A DNA stretch of 64,000 nt from Cupriavidus gilardii (GCF_013314895.1 NZ_JABTYE010000015.1:1-64000); one strand, 5' to 3'. Numbered from the stretch's first letter, positions 18,841-28,996 are shown. Translations and numbers: made by a program. The notes: generated by a model not told the origin, from the letters alone.

Positions 18841-19620
18841 TCAGAGCTCGACCATGCGGGCGGTCAGGCCGACCTCGCGCACGCGCTTCTGCGCCGCGTC
18901 GGCGGCATCGCGGTCCGTAAACGGGCCGACACGCAACAGGATGCGCTCGCCGTCGGCCATGGCCTTGCGCTCGATATATGCGGGCACCTTGTTCGCCTTC
19001 AACTTGCTCATCCATTGCTTCGCCTTCTCCTCGGTGGAAAAGGCGCCGACCAGGATCACATATTTGCCGCTGCCCGACGATCTGGCTTCGGCCTTCGACT
19101 CCGGCTTCGATTCGGGCTTCGATTCCGGCTTGCTGTCGGCCTTCGCTTCGGCCGGCTTTTCCGGCGCCTTGTCGGCGGGCCGGTTGACCGGTGCGCTGAC
19201 CAGCTCCTCGCCGGCATCGAGCGCCTGCGAATCCAGGCGCGCCTGCTGCTGCGGCGGCAGCGGCGCGGCCTTGCGCGGTTCGGGCCTGGCCTGCGCCTCG
19301 CCCTGACCGCCGCTCAGGCGCACCGCGATCTGGTCGGCGGACGGACGCGGCTCGGTCTCGAATACGATCGGCAGCACGATGACCGCGGCCACCGTCATCA
19401 CCAGCGCGCCGATCAGGCGGCGCCGCGCGCGCTGCTTCTGCGGAAATTCCGGGTCCAGCATGTCGTCCGCGTAGTCATCAGCACCCCGGCGTGCATCGTG
19501 CGTGCCGGCGCGCGTCCCGGCGCGTGACCCCGCCCCGGCATCGGCGCCGCGGGCGCGCCGCGCGCGCTCCGGTGCCGCATCTTTGCCCTTGCGGAAGGAA
19601 AACAGCGAAAGCAGGCCCAT
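18841..19620 (-). CDS. dedD: SPOR-domain membrane protein (DedD-like)
   Basis: Probable septal-ring protein that binds denuded peptidoglycan through a C-terminal SPOR domain. The 259 residues show a basic cytoplasmic N-terminus, one membrane helix (about 69-87), a Pro/Ala/Lys-rich periplasmic linker and the SPOR domain (about 185-259, starting GKYVILVGAFSTEEKA). The linker holds a short SKPE repeat from a 12-bp DNA repeat at about 19096-19131. It lies between folC and cvpA on the same strand, the usual folC-dedD-cvpA-purF order. Confidence 0.88.
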   Translation of the reverse strand: MGLLSLFSFRKGKDAAPERARRARGADAGAGSRAGTRAGTHDARRGADDYADDMLDPEFPQKQRARRRLIGALVMTVAAVIVLPIVFETEPRPSADQIAVRLSGGQGEAQARPEPRKAAPLPPQQQARLDSQALDAGEELVSAPVNRPADKAPEKPAEAKADSKPESKPESKPESKAEARSSGSGKYVILVGAFSTEEKAKQWMSKLKANKVPAYIERKAMADGERILLRVGPFTDRDAADAAQKRVREVGLTARMVEL

Positions 19621-19730
19621 AGATTGGTTCGGTGCGGGCGGCAGGCGCGGCCGCCCCTTGAGTTTGTCGCTCGACCGCGGCGCGTGCCCCGGAAGTGCCC
19701 GGGAAGTGCCCGAGAAAACGGTCCGGCAGG

Positions 19731-21041
19731 CTAGTTGGCCTGCGTCGCGCGGTACGCCATCACGCCGGCCACGGTGTAGAACGATCCGAAGACCAGGATT
19801 CTATCATTCTCGGTGGCACGCTCGATGGCGTCCCGGTAGGCCGCCTCGGGGCTGGCGAAGCACGCCGCGGTGGCGTCCGGGCCCGGCCGGAAGCCGCCCT
19901 GCTCCAGGTGCTCCAGCAGGTCCTGCGCGCGGGCCGCGCGCGGGGTCGGCAGGTCGCACAGGCACCAGTGATCGACCTTGTCGCTCAGGTGGCGCAGCAC
20001 GCCGGCGATGTCCTTGTCGGCCATCGCGCCGAACACCGCATAGGTGTAGCGGAAGAACCCCATGTTATCGAGGCTCTGGCCCAGCGTCGCCGCGGCATGC
20101 GGATTGTGCGCCACGTCCAGAATCACGGTCGGGCGCCCGGCCATCACCTGGAAGCGGCCCGGCAGATCGACGAAAGCCAGCCCGTTGCGCACTTCCTGCG
20201 CGCTGACCGGCAAGCGGTCGCGCACCGCCTGCAGCGCGGCCAGCGCCGCCGACGCGTTCAGCAACTGGTTGGCACCGCGCAGCGCCGGATAACCCAGCCC
20301 GTTGAGCTTGCGGCCGCGGCCGCTCCAGTCCCACTGCAGGCGCTCCTGGCCCTTGGCGGCCTGGTGCTGGAAATCGCGCCCGACCAGCCACAGGTCGGCG
20401 CCAATGGTTTCGGCATGCTCGACCAGCGAGGCCGGCGGCATCGGATCGCCGCAGATCGCCGGCACGTGCGGGCGGAAGATACCCGCCTTCTCGAAGCCGA
20501 TCTTCTCGCGCGTATCGCCCAGGTACTGCGCATGGTCGATATCGACGCTGGTGACGATCGCGCAGTCGGGATCGAACACATTGACGGCGTCGAGCCGGCC
20601 GCCCAGCCCCACTTCCAGAATGATCGCGTCGAGCTGCGCGGCGGCGAAGGCATGGACGATCGCCAGCGTGGTGAACTCGAAATAGGTCAGACTGACCGGA
20701 TCGGCGAAGCTGGTGCGGGCGCGCTCGACCGCCTCGAAGTGCGGCAGCAGCTGGGCGTCGGTGGCCATCTCGCCGTTGATGCGGGCGCGCTCGTTGAACG
20801 ACAGCAGATGCGGCGAGGTGTGGCACCCGACCTTGTACCCTGCTTCCAGCAGGATCCGCTCGAGCATCGCGCAGGTCGAGCCCTTGCCGTTGGTACCGCC
20901 CACGGTGAAGACCAGCGCGTCGATGCGCAGGCCGAGCGCTTCCTTGACCCGGCTGATCCGGGTCAGGCCCATGTCGATGCCGACCGGATGCGCGGTTTCG
21001 AGGTGGGCCAGCCACTCGGGCAGGGAGGAGAAGATAGGCAT
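19731..21041 (-). CDS. folC: Bifunctional dihydrofolate synthase / folylpolyglutamate synthase
   Basis: Adds glutamate to dihydropteroate and then to folates. The 436-residue protein has the Mur-ligase-like P-loop GGTNGKGST, the family signature HTSPHLLSFNER, DAIILEVGLGGRLD, and the C-terminal VILDVAHNPHAA motif. The start at 21041 matches the family; sequence further upstream enters the repeat element. It lies 110 bp before the SPOR-protein gene. The repeat and a terminator separate it from accD, although accD-folC order is common in proteobacteria. Confidence 0.95.
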   Translation of the reverse strand: MPIFSSLPEWLAHLETAHPVGIDMGLTRISRVKEALGLRIDALVFTVGGTNGKGSTCAMLERILLEAGYKVGCHTSPHLLSFNERARINGEMATDAQLLPHFEAVERARTSFADPVSLTYFEFTTLAIVHAFAAAQLDAIILEVGLGGRLDAVNVFDPDCAIVTSVDIDHAQYLGDTREKIGFEKAGIFRPHVPAICGDPMPPASLVEHAETIGADLWLVGRDFQHQAAKGQERLQWDWSGRGRKLNGLGYPALRGANQLLNASAALAALQAVRDRLPVSAQEVRNGLAFVDLPGRFQVMAGRPTVILDVAHNPHAAATLGQSLDNMGFFRYTYAVFGAMADKDIAGVLRHLSDKVDHWCLCDLPTPRAARAQDLLEHLEQGGFRPGPDATAACFASPEAAYRDAIERATENDRILVFGSFYTVAGVMAYRATQAN

Positions 21042-21060
21042 GATCGTTCGACTACTCGGT

Positions 21061-21174
21061 TCTCTCCCCTCTCCCGTCTGCGGGAGAGGGGTTTGGGGGA
21101 GAGGGTACGCGGCGCCGGGCATGCCGGCGCCCTTTGCCCTCTCCCCGGCCCTCTCCCGCAAGCGGGAGAGGGAG
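21061..21174. repeat. Paired palindromic repeat, copy 2 (REP/BIME-like)
   Basis: Same design as copy 1: a left hairpin CTCCCGTCTGCGGGAG with tail GGGGGAGAGGG, then a core and an inverted unit ending in CTCCCGCAAGCGGGAG. Tails face inward. The core (21111-21131) is a near-perfect palindrome bounded by GGCGCC, close to the core of copy 1. It lies between accD and folC. Confidence 0.87.
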
Positions 21175-21221
21175 TACGTCAGCGGGAAGCATAGGCCGGC
21201 AACAAGCGGCCGGCAGCAATG

Positions 21222-21245
21222 AAAAAACGCGGACCAGGTCCGCGT
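21222..21245 (-). terminator. Intrinsic terminator of accD
   Basis: On the minus strand, ACGCGGACC/GGTCCGCGT followed by six T. It lies 33 bp after the accD stop and ends that transcript before the repeat element and folC. Confidence 0.88.
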
Positions 21246-21277
21246 CGTCAAACCATCCTTCGGCGATCGGCGTCCGC

Positions 21278-22150
21278 TCAGGCCACCGCGTCCGCCGGCT
21301 GCTTCTGCAGCAGCGCCAGCAGTTGCGCGAGTTCGGCACGCAGCTTGCGCCGGTCGATGATCATGTCGATGGCGCCCTTCTGCAGCAGGAACTCGGCACG
21401 CTGGAAGCCTTCGGGCAGCTTCTCGCGCACGGTCTGCTCGATCACGCGCGGGCCGGCAAAGCCGATCAGCGCCTTGGGCTCGGCGATCACCACGTCGCCC
21501 AGGAAGGCAAAGCTGGCCGACACGCCGCCCATGGTGGGGTCGGTCAGCACGCTGATGAACGGCAGCCTGGCGGCCGACAGCTTGTTGAGCATCGCGGTGG
21601 TCTTGGCCATCTGCATCAGCGACAGCAGGCTTTCCTGCATGCGCGCGCCGCCGGTGGCGGTGATGCAGATGAACGGCACCTTCTGCTCGAGCGCAGCCTG
21701 CGCGCCGCGCGCGAAGCGCTCGCCGACCACCGAACCCATCGAGCCGCCCATGAAGGCGAATTCGAAGCAGCTGACCACCACCGGAATGGTATGGATCGCG
21801 CCGCCCATCACTACCATCGCATCGGTCTCGCCGGTCTCGTCCATCGCCGCCTTGATGCGGTCCGGATATTTCTTCGAGTCCTTGAACTTGAGCGCGTCGA
21901 CCGGCACGATCTCCTGGCCGATCTCATAGCGGCCTTCGGCGTCGAGCAGCGAATCGAGCCGCTCGCGCGCGCGGATGCGCATATGGTGGTCGCACTTGGG
22001 GCAGACATGCAGATTGGCCTCGACGTCGGTCCGGTACAGCACGGACTCGCACGACGGGCATTTGACCCACAGACCCTCGGGGATGCCCTTGCGGGACGAG
22101 GGGTCGGTCTGTTGAATCTTGGGGGGCAGGAGTTTATCCAACCAGCTCAT
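21278..22150 (-). CDS. accD: Acetyl-CoA carboxylase carboxyltransferase beta subunit
   Basis: With AccA it moves the carboxyl group from biotin to acetyl-CoA, giving malonyl-CoA for fatty-acid synthesis. It has 290 residues. The zinc ribbon is C31, C34, C50 and C53. The carboxyltransferase core shows [15 protein letters not shown] and [12 protein letters not shown]. The start ATG at 22150 precedes the conserved [11 protein letters not shown]. It follows trpA by 214 bp and has its own terminator, so it may be transcribed both with the trp genes and alone. Confidence 0.97.
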   Translation of the reverse strand: MSWLDKLLPPKIQQTDPSSRKGIPEGLWVKCPSCESVLYRTDVEANLHVCPKCDHHMRIRARERLDSLLDAEGRYEIGQEIVPVDALKFKDSKKYPDRIKAAMDETGETDAMVVMGGAIHTIPVVVSCFEFAFMGGSMGSVVGERFARGAQAALEQKVPFICITATGGARMQESLLSLMQMAKTTAMLNKLSAARLPFISVLTDPTMGGVSASFAFLGDVVIAEPKALIGFAGPRVIEQTVREKLPEGFQRAEFLLQKGAIDMIIDRRKLRAELAQLLALLQKQPADAVA

Positions 22151-22364
22151 CAAAACGCTCCTTTCGGATAAGGCCGCGGCCTGGCGCATCCCAACGCGGT
22201 ACGAACGCACGCTGGCGCGCAGGTGGCAGGCCCGGCCATCGGCCAAGGCGGCGAATGTACCACGGGCGCCGCCCGGGGGCCGAGATTCTGTGCTGCGGAA
22301 AGCAGGAATCGGCGGCCGTCGGCAGTGAACTGTCGCCGAAGCTCGCCGATATGAGGCTAATGCG

Positions 22365-23168
22365 TCACGCCTTGGCGTCCAGCGCCGTGCGAATCTCCGC
22401 GATAAACGAACGCAGCGATTGTACCGCCTGTTCCCGCGGCGCTTCCTCCAGCAATTGCACCAGCCGGCTGCCGATCACGACCGCGTCGGCCACGCTGGCG
22501 ATCGCGCGCGCCGTCTGCGCATCGCGAATGCCGAAGCCGACGCCGACCGGCAGGTCGGCATGCCGCTTGATCACCGGCAGGCGCGCGGCGACGCTGTCCA
22601 GGTCGAGCGAGCCCGAACCGGTCACGCCCTTGAGCGACACGTAGTACAGGTAACCGCTGGCCACCTTGGCGACCTGCGCGATGCGGGCATCGGTCGTGGT
22701 CGGGGCCAGCAGGAAGATCGGGTCGATGCCGTGCTCGCGCATCAGCTGGGCGAACGACTCGCACTCCTCGGGAGGGTAATCGACGACCAGCACGCCGTCG
22801 ACGCCGGCCTCGCGCGCGGCTTGCGCGAAGGTGCGCTCGCCCATCCGCTCGATCGGGTTGGCATAGCCCATCAGCACCACCGGCGTGTTGGCGTCGCGCT
22901 GGCGGAACTCGCGCACCCAGCCCAGCACCTGGGTCAGGCTGACGCCGTTGGCCAGCGCCCGCTCGGACGCGCGCTGGATCACCGGGCCGTCGGCCATCGG
23001 GTCGGAAAACGGCACGCCGAGCTCGATCACATCGGCGCCACCCTCGACCAGCGCATGCATCAGCGCGACCGTCAGGCCGGGCTCGGGATCGCCGGCGGTG
23101 ATGAAGGGGATCAGGCCCTTCCTGCCTTGTGCGGACAGCGCCGCGAAAGTCGTTTGGATGCGGGACAT
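22365..23168 (-). CDS. trpA: Tryptophan synthase alpha subunit
   Basis: Cleaves indole-3-glycerol phosphate to indole for the beta subunit. It has 267 residues, with catalytic Glu49 and Asp60 at the same numbers as in the Salmonella enzyme ([14 protein letters not shown]). The phosphate-binding [10 protein letters not shown] segment is present. The start lies 2 bp after the stop of a DNA methyltransferase gene, so the alpha subunit is separated from trpB by a foreign-looking function but is probably still translationally coupled. Confidence 0.97.
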   Translation of the reverse strand: MSRIQTTFAALSAQGRKGLIPFITAGDPEPGLTVALMHALVEGGADVIELGVPFSDPMADGPVIQRASERALANGVSLTQVLGWVREFRQRDANTPVVLMGYANPIERMGERTFAQAAREAGVDGVLVVDYPPEECESFAQLMREHGIDPIFLLAPTTTDARIAQVAKVASGYLYYVSLKGVTGSGSLDLDSVAARLPVIKRHADLPVGVGFGIRDAQTARAIASVADAVVIGSRLVQLLEEAPREQAVQSLRSFIAEIRTALDAKA

Positions 23169-23170
23169 GG

Positions 23171-24154
23171 TCAGGATGCGAGGTGAGGCAGCGCGTCCGC
23201 CGGACCGGCGTCGTTGGCGGCTGCCGGGGTAGACGGAGTAGGCGGAGCAGGCGCGGCCGAGGCGGCGAGCGCGGCGGCCTCGGCAGCGTCCGCGGCCTGC
23301 GCCGCATCGGGCCGGGCCAGCGGCATCACCGAGGCGACCCGTGCGCGCGCGACGTCGACATAGTCGGGATTGATCTCGAAGCCGACGAAGCGGCGCCCAT
23401 GCCGGGCGCAGGCCACCGCGGTGGTGCCGCTGCCGGTGAACGGATCGAGCACCAGCCCGCCGGGCGGGCAACTCGACAGCACCATCCGCTCGACGATCTG
23501 CAAGGGCTTCTGGGTCGGATGGTCGGCGCGCTCCGGGTCCTGCCGATGGATGCGCGGCACGCTCCACAGGTCCTTCGGGTTGTAGCCGACCTCCAGCCAC
23601 TTCTTGCCCTCGAATCGCGGCCGGCTGCGGGCCTTCTTGGTCTCGGCGTCGTACGGCACGCGCACCGAGTCCAGATCGAAGTAGTAGTCGCGGGCCTTGG
23701 CGAAGAAGCCGATGTTGTCGTGCACCGACGAATACTTGCGCGTGGTGCCGCCCATGCTGGGCACGCGCCGGTCCCAGATGATCTCGTTGACCATCGTCAG
23801 CCGCCGCTTGAGCATCACGAACAGCTCGGGCGAATACTGCCAGGTGCAGAACAGATACAGCGAGCCGCGCGGCGACAGCTTGGGCACCACCGCATCGATC
23901 CAGCGCTCGGACCACTCCAGATAGGCCTGGCCGGACAGCCGGTCCGAATCGTTGCCGTAGTCCTTGCCGAGCCCATACGGCGGGTCGGCGACCACGAGAT
24001 CGATCGAACCGTCGGCCAGCCGGCGCACGCCGTCCAGCACGTCCTCCTGGTACAGCAGGGCCGGCAGCGCCGGCGCGGCGGTCAGCGCGATCGCGTCGCC
24101 CGCGATGGTGGCCGCGGCGGCGGTGCCGGGGGTCTCGTCGAGTAGCGTGCGCAT
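23171..24154 (-). CDS. Orphan DNA methyltransferase, beta class, inside the trp operon
   Basis: SAM-dependent amino-methyltransferase (N6-adenine or N4-cytosine). Of 327 residues, the catalytic motif IV DPPY is at 57-60 and the SAM-binding motif [10 protein letters not shown] is at 237-245. This order defines the beta class. HPTQKP lies just before motif I, as in CcrM/HinfI-type enzymes. A Pro/Ala-rich tail follows residue 275. Its ATG overlaps the trpB stop (TGATG at 24152-24156) and trpA starts 2 bp after its end. No restriction enzyme is near, so it probably acts alone in epigenetic marking. I recall orthologues in Ralstonia and Burkholderia being linked to GTWWAC sites; that is unchecked. 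Confidence 0.92.
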   Translation of the reverse strand: MRTLLDETPGTAAAATIAGDAIALTAAPALPALLYQEDVLDGVRRLADGSIDLVVADPPYGLGKDYGNDSDRLSGQAYLEWSERWIDAVVPKLSPRGSLYLFCTWQYSPELFVMLKRRLTMVNEIIWDRRVPSMGGTTRKYSSVHDNIGFFAKARDYYFDLDSVRVPYDAETKKARSRPRFEGKKWLEVGYNPKDLWSVPRIHRQDPERADHPTQKPLQIVERMVLSSCPPGGLVLDPFTGSGTTAVACARHGRRFVGFEINPDYVDVARARVASVMPLARPDAAQAADAAEAAALAASAAPAPPTPSTPAAANDAGPADALPHLAS

Positions 24155-25347
24155 CAGAGGGTCAGTCCCGCGCGTTCGGCGACCGTATGCATGTCCTTGT
24201 CGCCGCGTCCGGACAGATTGACCAGCAGCAGCTTGTCCTTGGGCAGCGTCGGCGCCAGCTTGCACGCGTAGGCGATCGCATGGCTCGATTCGAGCGCCGG
24301 GATGATGCCCTCGATCCGGCAGCAATCGTGGAAGGCGCGCAGCGCCTCGTCGTCGGTGATGCAGACGTATTCGGCACGGCCGCTGTCCTTGAGCCACGCG
24401 TGCTCCGGGCCGACGCCCGGATAGTCCAGCCCCGCCGACACCGAATGCGTCTCGATGATCTGGCCGTTCGGATCCTGCAGCAGATAGGTGCGGTTGCCGT
24501 GCAGCACGCCGGGCGAACCGGCGCTCAGCGAAGCTGCGTGCCGGCCGGTCTCGATGCCGTCGCCGGCCGCCTCGACGCCGATCAGCCTGACGTCCTGGTG
24601 GTCGATATACGGATAGAAGATGCCCATCGCGTTGGAGCCGCCGCCGATGCAGGCGATCACCGCATCGGGTTGGCGGCCGGTCATCTCGGGCATCTGCACC
24701 TTGGCCTCCTCGCCGATCACGCACTGGAAATCGCGCACCATCGCGGGATACGGGTGCGGGCCGGCGACGGTGCCGATGATGTAGAAGGTGTTCTCGACGT
24801 TGGTGACCCAGTCGCGCATCGCCTCGTTCAGCGCGTCCTTCAGCGTCCTCGAGCCGCTCTCGACCGGCACCACGGTGGCGCCCAGCAGCTTCATCCGGTA
24901 GACGTTGGCGGCCTGGCGCTTGATGTCCTCGGCGCCCATATAGACCACGCACTCCATGCCGAAGCGCGCCGCGATGGTGGCGGTGGCCACGCCGTGCTGG
25001 CCGGCGCCGGTCTCGGCGATCACACGCGGCTTGCCCATCTTCCTGGCGAGCAGGGCCTGGCCGATCACGTTGTTGATCTTGTGGGCGCCGGTGTGGTTCA
25101 GATCCTCGCGCTTGAAGTAGATCTGCGCGCCGCCCAGCGTCTCGCTCCAGCGCTGCGCATGGTAGATCGGCGACGGACGGCCGACGAAGTGCTTCAGCTC
25201 GCGGCGGAATTCGGCATCGAACTCGGCATCGTTGCGCAGGCTGGCATAGGCCTCGCGCAACTCGTCCAGCGCATGGGTCAGGGTCTCGGAAACGAAGGTT
25301 CCGCCATAGGGGCCGAAGTGGCCGCGGGAATCGGGCAGGTTGTACAT
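24154..25347 (-). CDS. trpB: Tryptophan synthase beta subunit
   Basis: PLP enzyme that joins indole and serine to make tryptophan. It has 397 residues, with PLP lysine K90 in [14 protein letters not shown], the phosphate-binding GGGSNAMG segment and the [15 protein letters not shown] region. Length and start fit the family. It lies 114 bp after trpF, and its stop shares a base with the start of the methyltransferase gene, which indicates translational coupling. Confidence 0.98.
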   Translation of the reverse strand: MYNLPDSRGHFGPYGGTFVSETLTHALDELREAYASLRNDAEFDAEFRRELKHFVGRPSPIYHAQRWSETLGGAQIYFKREDLNHTGAHKINNVIGQALLARKMGKPRVIAETGAGQHGVATATIAARFGMECVVYMGAEDIKRQAANVYRMKLLGATVVPVESGSRTLKDALNEAMRDWVTNVENTFYIIGTVAGPHPYPAMVRDFQCVIGEEAKVQMPEMTGRQPDAVIACIGGGSNAMGIFYPYIDHQDVRLIGVEAAGDGIETGRHAASLSAGSPGVLHGNRTYLLQDPNGQIIETHSVSAGLDYPGVGPEHAWLKDSGRAEYVCITDDEALRAFHDCCRIEGIIPALESSHAIAYACKLAPTLPKDKLLLVNLSGRGDKDMHTVAERAGLTL

Positions 25348-25461
25348 GAGTGGGGCTTCCGGGTGGCGCGGCCGTCCTCGGTGGATCGGCCGCGGCAGGG
25401 GAAAAAGGTGGCTTGCGGGACCGGCGCGGTGTCTGTCATCGGCGCCGGTCGGTCGCCAGGC

Positions 25462-26235
25462 TCAGGCGGCGTGGTCGTCATCCGCGGCGCGCACCGCGCG
25501 CACGAAGGCCGCGATGCGGGCGGGGTCCTTGACGCCCTTGGCTGCCTCCACGCCGCTGCTGACATCGACGGCGTAGGGGCGCACGCGCTCAATCGCGCCA
25601 GCCACGTTTTGCGCGTTCAACCCACCACTCAAAACGATGCGAGGAGCGGCGCTTGCGGTTCGATTGCCGTTGCATGCTGATGTGTTGGGGCCAGGCGCAA
25701 TCCATCCGGGAGGGATCAGGGTCCAGTCGAAGGCGTGACCGCCGCCGCCGTAGCCTTCGACGAAGGCATCGAGCAGGATCGCGGCGGCGTCACGGTATTG
25801 ATCGCCGAATTCTACCAAATCGAGGCCGGGGCGCACGCGCGCGGCACGCACGAACGGCAGCCGGCAGCGCTGGGCCGCCCGCGCGCAGTCCTGCGCGCTC
25901 TCGTCGCCGTGGAACTGCAGCAGCGACAGCGGCACGCGCTCGGCCACGTGGGCGACCTCCTCGGCGTCGGCATTGACGAACAGGCCGACCACCGCGACGA
26001 ACGGGCCGGCGGCCTCGGCCAGCGCGGCGGCGCGCGCCACATCGACATGGCGGGGACTGCCGGGATAGAACACCAGCCCGATCGCATCGGCGCCGGCGTC
26101 GACCGCCGCGCGCACATCGTCCTCGCGCGTCAGCCCGCAGATTTTGATGCGGGTGCGCGGACGGACCGGCACGGACTCGGCCGGCGCAGCGGCTGGCGCG
26201 GCTGCGGCGCCCGGCGCACTAGTTGGCGAAGACAT
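25462..26235 (-). CDS. trpF: Phosphoribosylanthranilate isomerase
   Basis: Amadori rearrangement of phosphoribosylanthranilate in tryptophan synthesis. About 257 residues, longer than the usual 205-215. The catalytic Cys is in [12 protein letters not shown] and the catalytic Asp is in VDVSSGVE. Extra length comes from an Ala/Pro-rich N-terminus of about 25 residues and an insertion of about 20 residues just before [12 protein letters not shown]. That insertion is coded by DNA of about 59% GC with unusual codons (25620-25692). The start is uncertain: ATG at 26235 or 26250. It overlaps the end of truA by 17 bp. Confidence 0.9.
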   Translation of the reverse strand: MSSPTSAPGAAAAPAAAPAESVPVRPRTRIKICGLTREDDVRAAVDAGADAIGLVFYPGSPRHVDVARAAALAEAAGPFVAVVGLFVNADAEEVAHVAERVPLSLLQFHGDESAQDCARAAQRCRLPFVRAARVRPGLDLVEFGDQYRDAAAILLDAFVEGYGGGGHAFDWTLIPPGWIAPGPNTSACNGNRTASAAPRIVLSGGLNAQNVAGAIERVRPYAVDVSSGVEAAKGVKDPARIAAFVRAVRAADDDHAA

Positions 26236-27043
26236 CGGCAAACACTCCATGAAACAGGCTGCCGGCCGGATCGGCGGCCGGGATGCCATAGGGCTCAGGA
26301 TACCTGACCCCGGCCAGATACAGGCCGTCCGGCATGAAGGTGGGCGCCGCCATGCTGCGCTGGCGCGAAGCCAGCACCTCGGCCACCCACGAGGCGGGAT
26401 AGCGCCCTCGCCCGACCGCCACCAGACAGCCCATCAGGTTGCGGACCATATGGTGCAGGAAGGCGCTGGCGCGAAAACGCAGAAAGACCCAGTCGCGGTC
26501 GGCATGCAGACGGATCTCGTACATGGTCTTGACCGGCGACTTCGCCTGGCACTCGGCGGCGCGGAACGCCGAAAAGTCGTGCTCGCCGATCAGGCAGGCG
26601 GCGGCCTCGCGCATCGCGTCCACGTCCAGCCGTTTGCCCGGCGGCAGCATCAGGTAGCCGGCGCGGCCATGCACCAGCGGCGCGCGGTGCGGGCCGGTAT
26701 AGAGCGCGTAGTAGTAGGTCCGCTCGAAGGCGGCGAAACGCGCGTGAAAGCTGTCGTCGACCGGCTTGGCCCATTGCAGAGCGATCGTCGGCGGCAGGAA
26801 GGCATTGACGCCGCGCACCCACGAGAACGGCTCGCGCGACAGAGAGGTGTCGAGGTGGATCACCTGCCCCAGCGCATGCACGCCGGCATCGGTGCGCCCC
26901 GCGACGGTGGTCGGCACCCGCTCACCGGCGAATCGTTCGATGGCGTCCTCGAGCACGTCCTGCACGGTATTGCGATGCGGCTGGGACTGCCAGCCGGAGA
27001 AGGCGGTGCCGTCGTAGTGGAGGCCGAGGGCAAGACGGGTCAT
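26219..27043 (-). CDS. truA: tRNA pseudouridine synthase A
   Basis: Makes pseudouridine at positions 38-40 of tRNA anticodon arms. It has 274 residues, with the catalytic Asp52 in [13 protein letters not shown]. The RYYYALY-like segment and the [18 protein letters not shown] motif also fit. It starts 9 bp after the fimV stop and overlaps trpF at its end, so fimV, truA and trpF probably share a transcript. Confidence 0.97.
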   Translation of the reverse strand: MTRLALGLHYDGTAFSGWQSQPHRNTVQDVLEDAIERFAGERVPTTVAGRTDAGVHALGQVIHLDTSLSREPFSWVRGVNAFLPPTIALQWAKPVDDSFHARFAAFERTYYYALYTGPHRAPLVHGRAGYLMLPPGKRLDVDAMREAAACLIGEHDFSAFRAAECQAKSPVKTMYEIRLHADRDWVFLRFRASAFLHHMVRNLMGCLVAVGRGRYPASWVAEVLASRQRSMAAPTFMPDGLYLAGVRYPEPYGIPAADPAGSLFHGVFADVFAN

Positions 27044-27052
27044 GGATGCGGC

Positions 27053-28996
27053 TTATGGACGCGGGGGCGTGTCGGGGCGACTGTCGGGGGGCGCCATGAT
27101 ATCAGGCGAGCTCTTGCGGGGCCGGTCGCCCCTCTCGGCGGCATCGGCGGCATCAGCGGCATCAGCGGCATCAGCGGCATCGAGGTCGAGCGAGATGCCG
27201 CCCAGGTCGAAAGCCAGCGGACGCGGCGCAGGGGCGGCGGCGCGGGCGGTGTCCGGGTCGCCGCCGCGGCTGTCGTGACCGTCGTCGCTGTCATTGCCAG
27301 CGTCGGCCTCGATCGCCGACCCGGCGAACGCCTGCGCGGCGGATGCCGGCGCGGCGATCGGCCGGTCGCCAGGGGGCGCCGGGAAGGCGTCGAGCGGCAG
27401 GCTCAGCCCGGTCAATGCAACCGGTGCGCCGGCCAGGATGTCGGCGCCGGCGGGTTGCGCCCCCGGCTCTTCGGCCAGCGGCCGGCGCTGGCGGCGGTAC
27501 AGCGCATAACCGCCCAGCAGCGCGATCGCCAGCCCGCCGCCGGGCAAGGTCCACGGGCTCTGCAGCAGCGTATCGAGCCAGGACGTCGAGGCCTGCAGCG
27601 GGGTCGCGGCGGCAGCCGAGGCAGCCGATGCGCTTGCGGACGGCGCTGGCGCCGCCGCGTTCGGCTGTGCGCCTGGCGCGGGCGCGGCGGCCGGCTCCGG
27701 CGCCACGGCCGGGGCGCTGGCGCCCTGCCCCGGCTGCCCGTCCGGCCCCAGTCTTGCCAGCTCGGCGCTCTTCATCTCGAGCAGGCGCTGCATGTCGCCG
27801 ACGTTCTTGCGCAGTTGCGACAGACGCTCCTCCGCCTCGCGCAACTGCCGTTCGCGGGCGACTTCCGCCTCCGTCGTGGTGCCCTTGGGCGCGATCGTTC
27901 CGGCCTCGGGCTTGGTCAGTTTCAGCTCGTCACGCGCCTGCTCGGGCACCGCGGCATCGCGCACCCGCGCGGTGATCTGGCCGCGCTGCTGCTGGCCGCT
28001 CTGCGGCTGCACCTGCATCGCCGCCGCAGCATCGGCCAGGCGGTTGCGATAGGCGTCGAAGGCGCGGGTATGCGCGACGACCTCGCGGCGCGCCTCCGGC
28101 CCGGCGATCGCGCCGGCCTGCTGCGCCGACGGCAGCGACAGCACCGCGCCGGCCTTCAGCCGGTTCATGTTGCCGGCGATAAAGGCGTCGCGATTGGCAC
28201 GGTACAGCGCCACCACCATTTGATCGAGCGAGATGGCGTCGCGCTGCTGTACCAGCTCGCGCGCGATGCCGTACAGATGGTCGCCGCGGCGCACGGTGTA
28301 GCTGCCGCCAGCCATGCCGGGCGACTTCGCTGCGGACTTGGCGGCGGGCTTGGCGCCCGGCTTGGCGACCGAGTCCGCGACCGAGTCGGCGGCCGCGGCG
28401 GCCGGCGGCGGCACGGCAGGAGCAGCCGCCGGCGCGGCTGGCTCCGGTGTGGCGGCCTGCACCAGCGGCGTCGTGCCGGCGTCGGGCTGCGCGGCGATGG
28501 CGGGATCGGCCGGCGGCGCGGCCAGCAGCACGGTGTAGGCCCGCGTGACGGTCCCGGCCGTCCCCACCGTCCCGGCCGGCCCGCGCAGCTCGAGCAGCAG
28601 ATCGATAAAGTTCTCGCCCACCGGCTGCGCCGAGCGCAGCCGCGCCACCGGGCGGCCGTCGGCATTGCGCGCCAGCTGGATCTGCAGCCCCTCGGCCCCC
28701 GCCGGGTAGGTCAGGCCCGCCGCGGCATAGGCCTGCGGCGACGCCAACGCCAGCGTCAGGCGCTCGGCCTCTCCTGCCGCGACATCGCGCAGTTCGATCT
28801 CCGCCTGCAGCGGCTGACCCTGCGCCGAGCGCACCTGCAGCGAACCGAGCGCCGCCGCCTGGGCCGCCGACGGCAGCAGCGCCTGGCTCAGCAGCACGCC
28901 GAGGGCGGCGGCCGCCAGCGCGTGGCGGCGCGGGCGGCGCGCACGGTGCGCGCCGTGCGGATGGTCTGGCGTAGGGAGGCGGCGATGGTGGCTCAC
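27053..28996 (-). CDS. fimV: FimV-family protein, short form
   Basis: Peptidoglycan-binding inner-membrane hub of the FimV/HubP type, which in relatives organises polar type IV pili. The GTG start at 28996 has a GAGG ribosome site and yields 647 residues: signal peptide (about 20-46), the FimV N-terminal domain, a LysM domain (SYTVRRGDHLYGIA), a coiled coil, and one membrane helix near LPGGGLAIALLGGYAL. An acidic tail with DLGGISLDLD and a DAA repeat follows. The C-terminal TPR/FimV domain of full-length proteins is missing. Immediately before the stop the coding DNA has a 9-bp tandem repeat. An upstream ATG at 29092 is less likely. Confidence 0.85.
   Translation of the reverse strand: MSHHRRLPTPDHPHGAHRARRPRRHALAAAALGVLLSQALLPSAAQAAALGSLQVRSAQGQPLQAEIELRDVAAGEAERLTLALASPQAYAAAGLTYPAGAEGLQIQLARNADGRPVARLRSAQPVGENFIDLLLELRGPAGTVGTAGTVTRAYTVLLAAPPADPAIAAQPDAGTTPLVQAATPEPAAPAAAPAVPPPAAAAADSVADSVAKPGAKPAAKSAAKSPGMAGGSYTVRRGDHLYGIARELVQQRDAISLDQMVVALYRANRDAFIAGNMNRLKAGAVLSLPSAQQAGAIAGPEARREVVAHTRAFDAYRNRLADAAAAMQVQPQSGQQQRGQITARVRDAAVPEQARDELKLTKPEAGTIAPKGTTTEAEVARERQLREAEERLSQLRKNVGDMQRLLEMKSAELARLGPDGQPGQGASAPAVAPEPAAAPAPGAQPNAAAPAPSASASAASAAAATPLQASTSWLDTLLQSPWTLPGGGLAIALLGGYALYRRQRRPLAEEPGAQPAGADILAGAPVALTGLSLPLDAFPAPPGDRPIAAPASAAQAFAGSAIEADAGNDSDDGHDSRGGDPDTARAAAPAPRPLAFDLGGISLDLDAADAADAADAADAAERGDRPRKSSPDIMAPPDSRPDTPPRP
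27140..27184. repeat. 9-bp tandem repeat inside fimV
   Basis: Five units of GGCATCAGC, the last degenerate. Read on the minus strand it encodes the Asp-Ala-Ala repeat in the FimV tail. A change in copy number would stay in frame. Confidence 0.85.

Noticed and set aside
22365..23915. A 516-residue trpA with a long N-terminal extension
   Set aside because: The extension is the wrong frame of the methyltransferase. TrpA homology starts at the ATG at 23168, with Glu49 and Asp60 in register.
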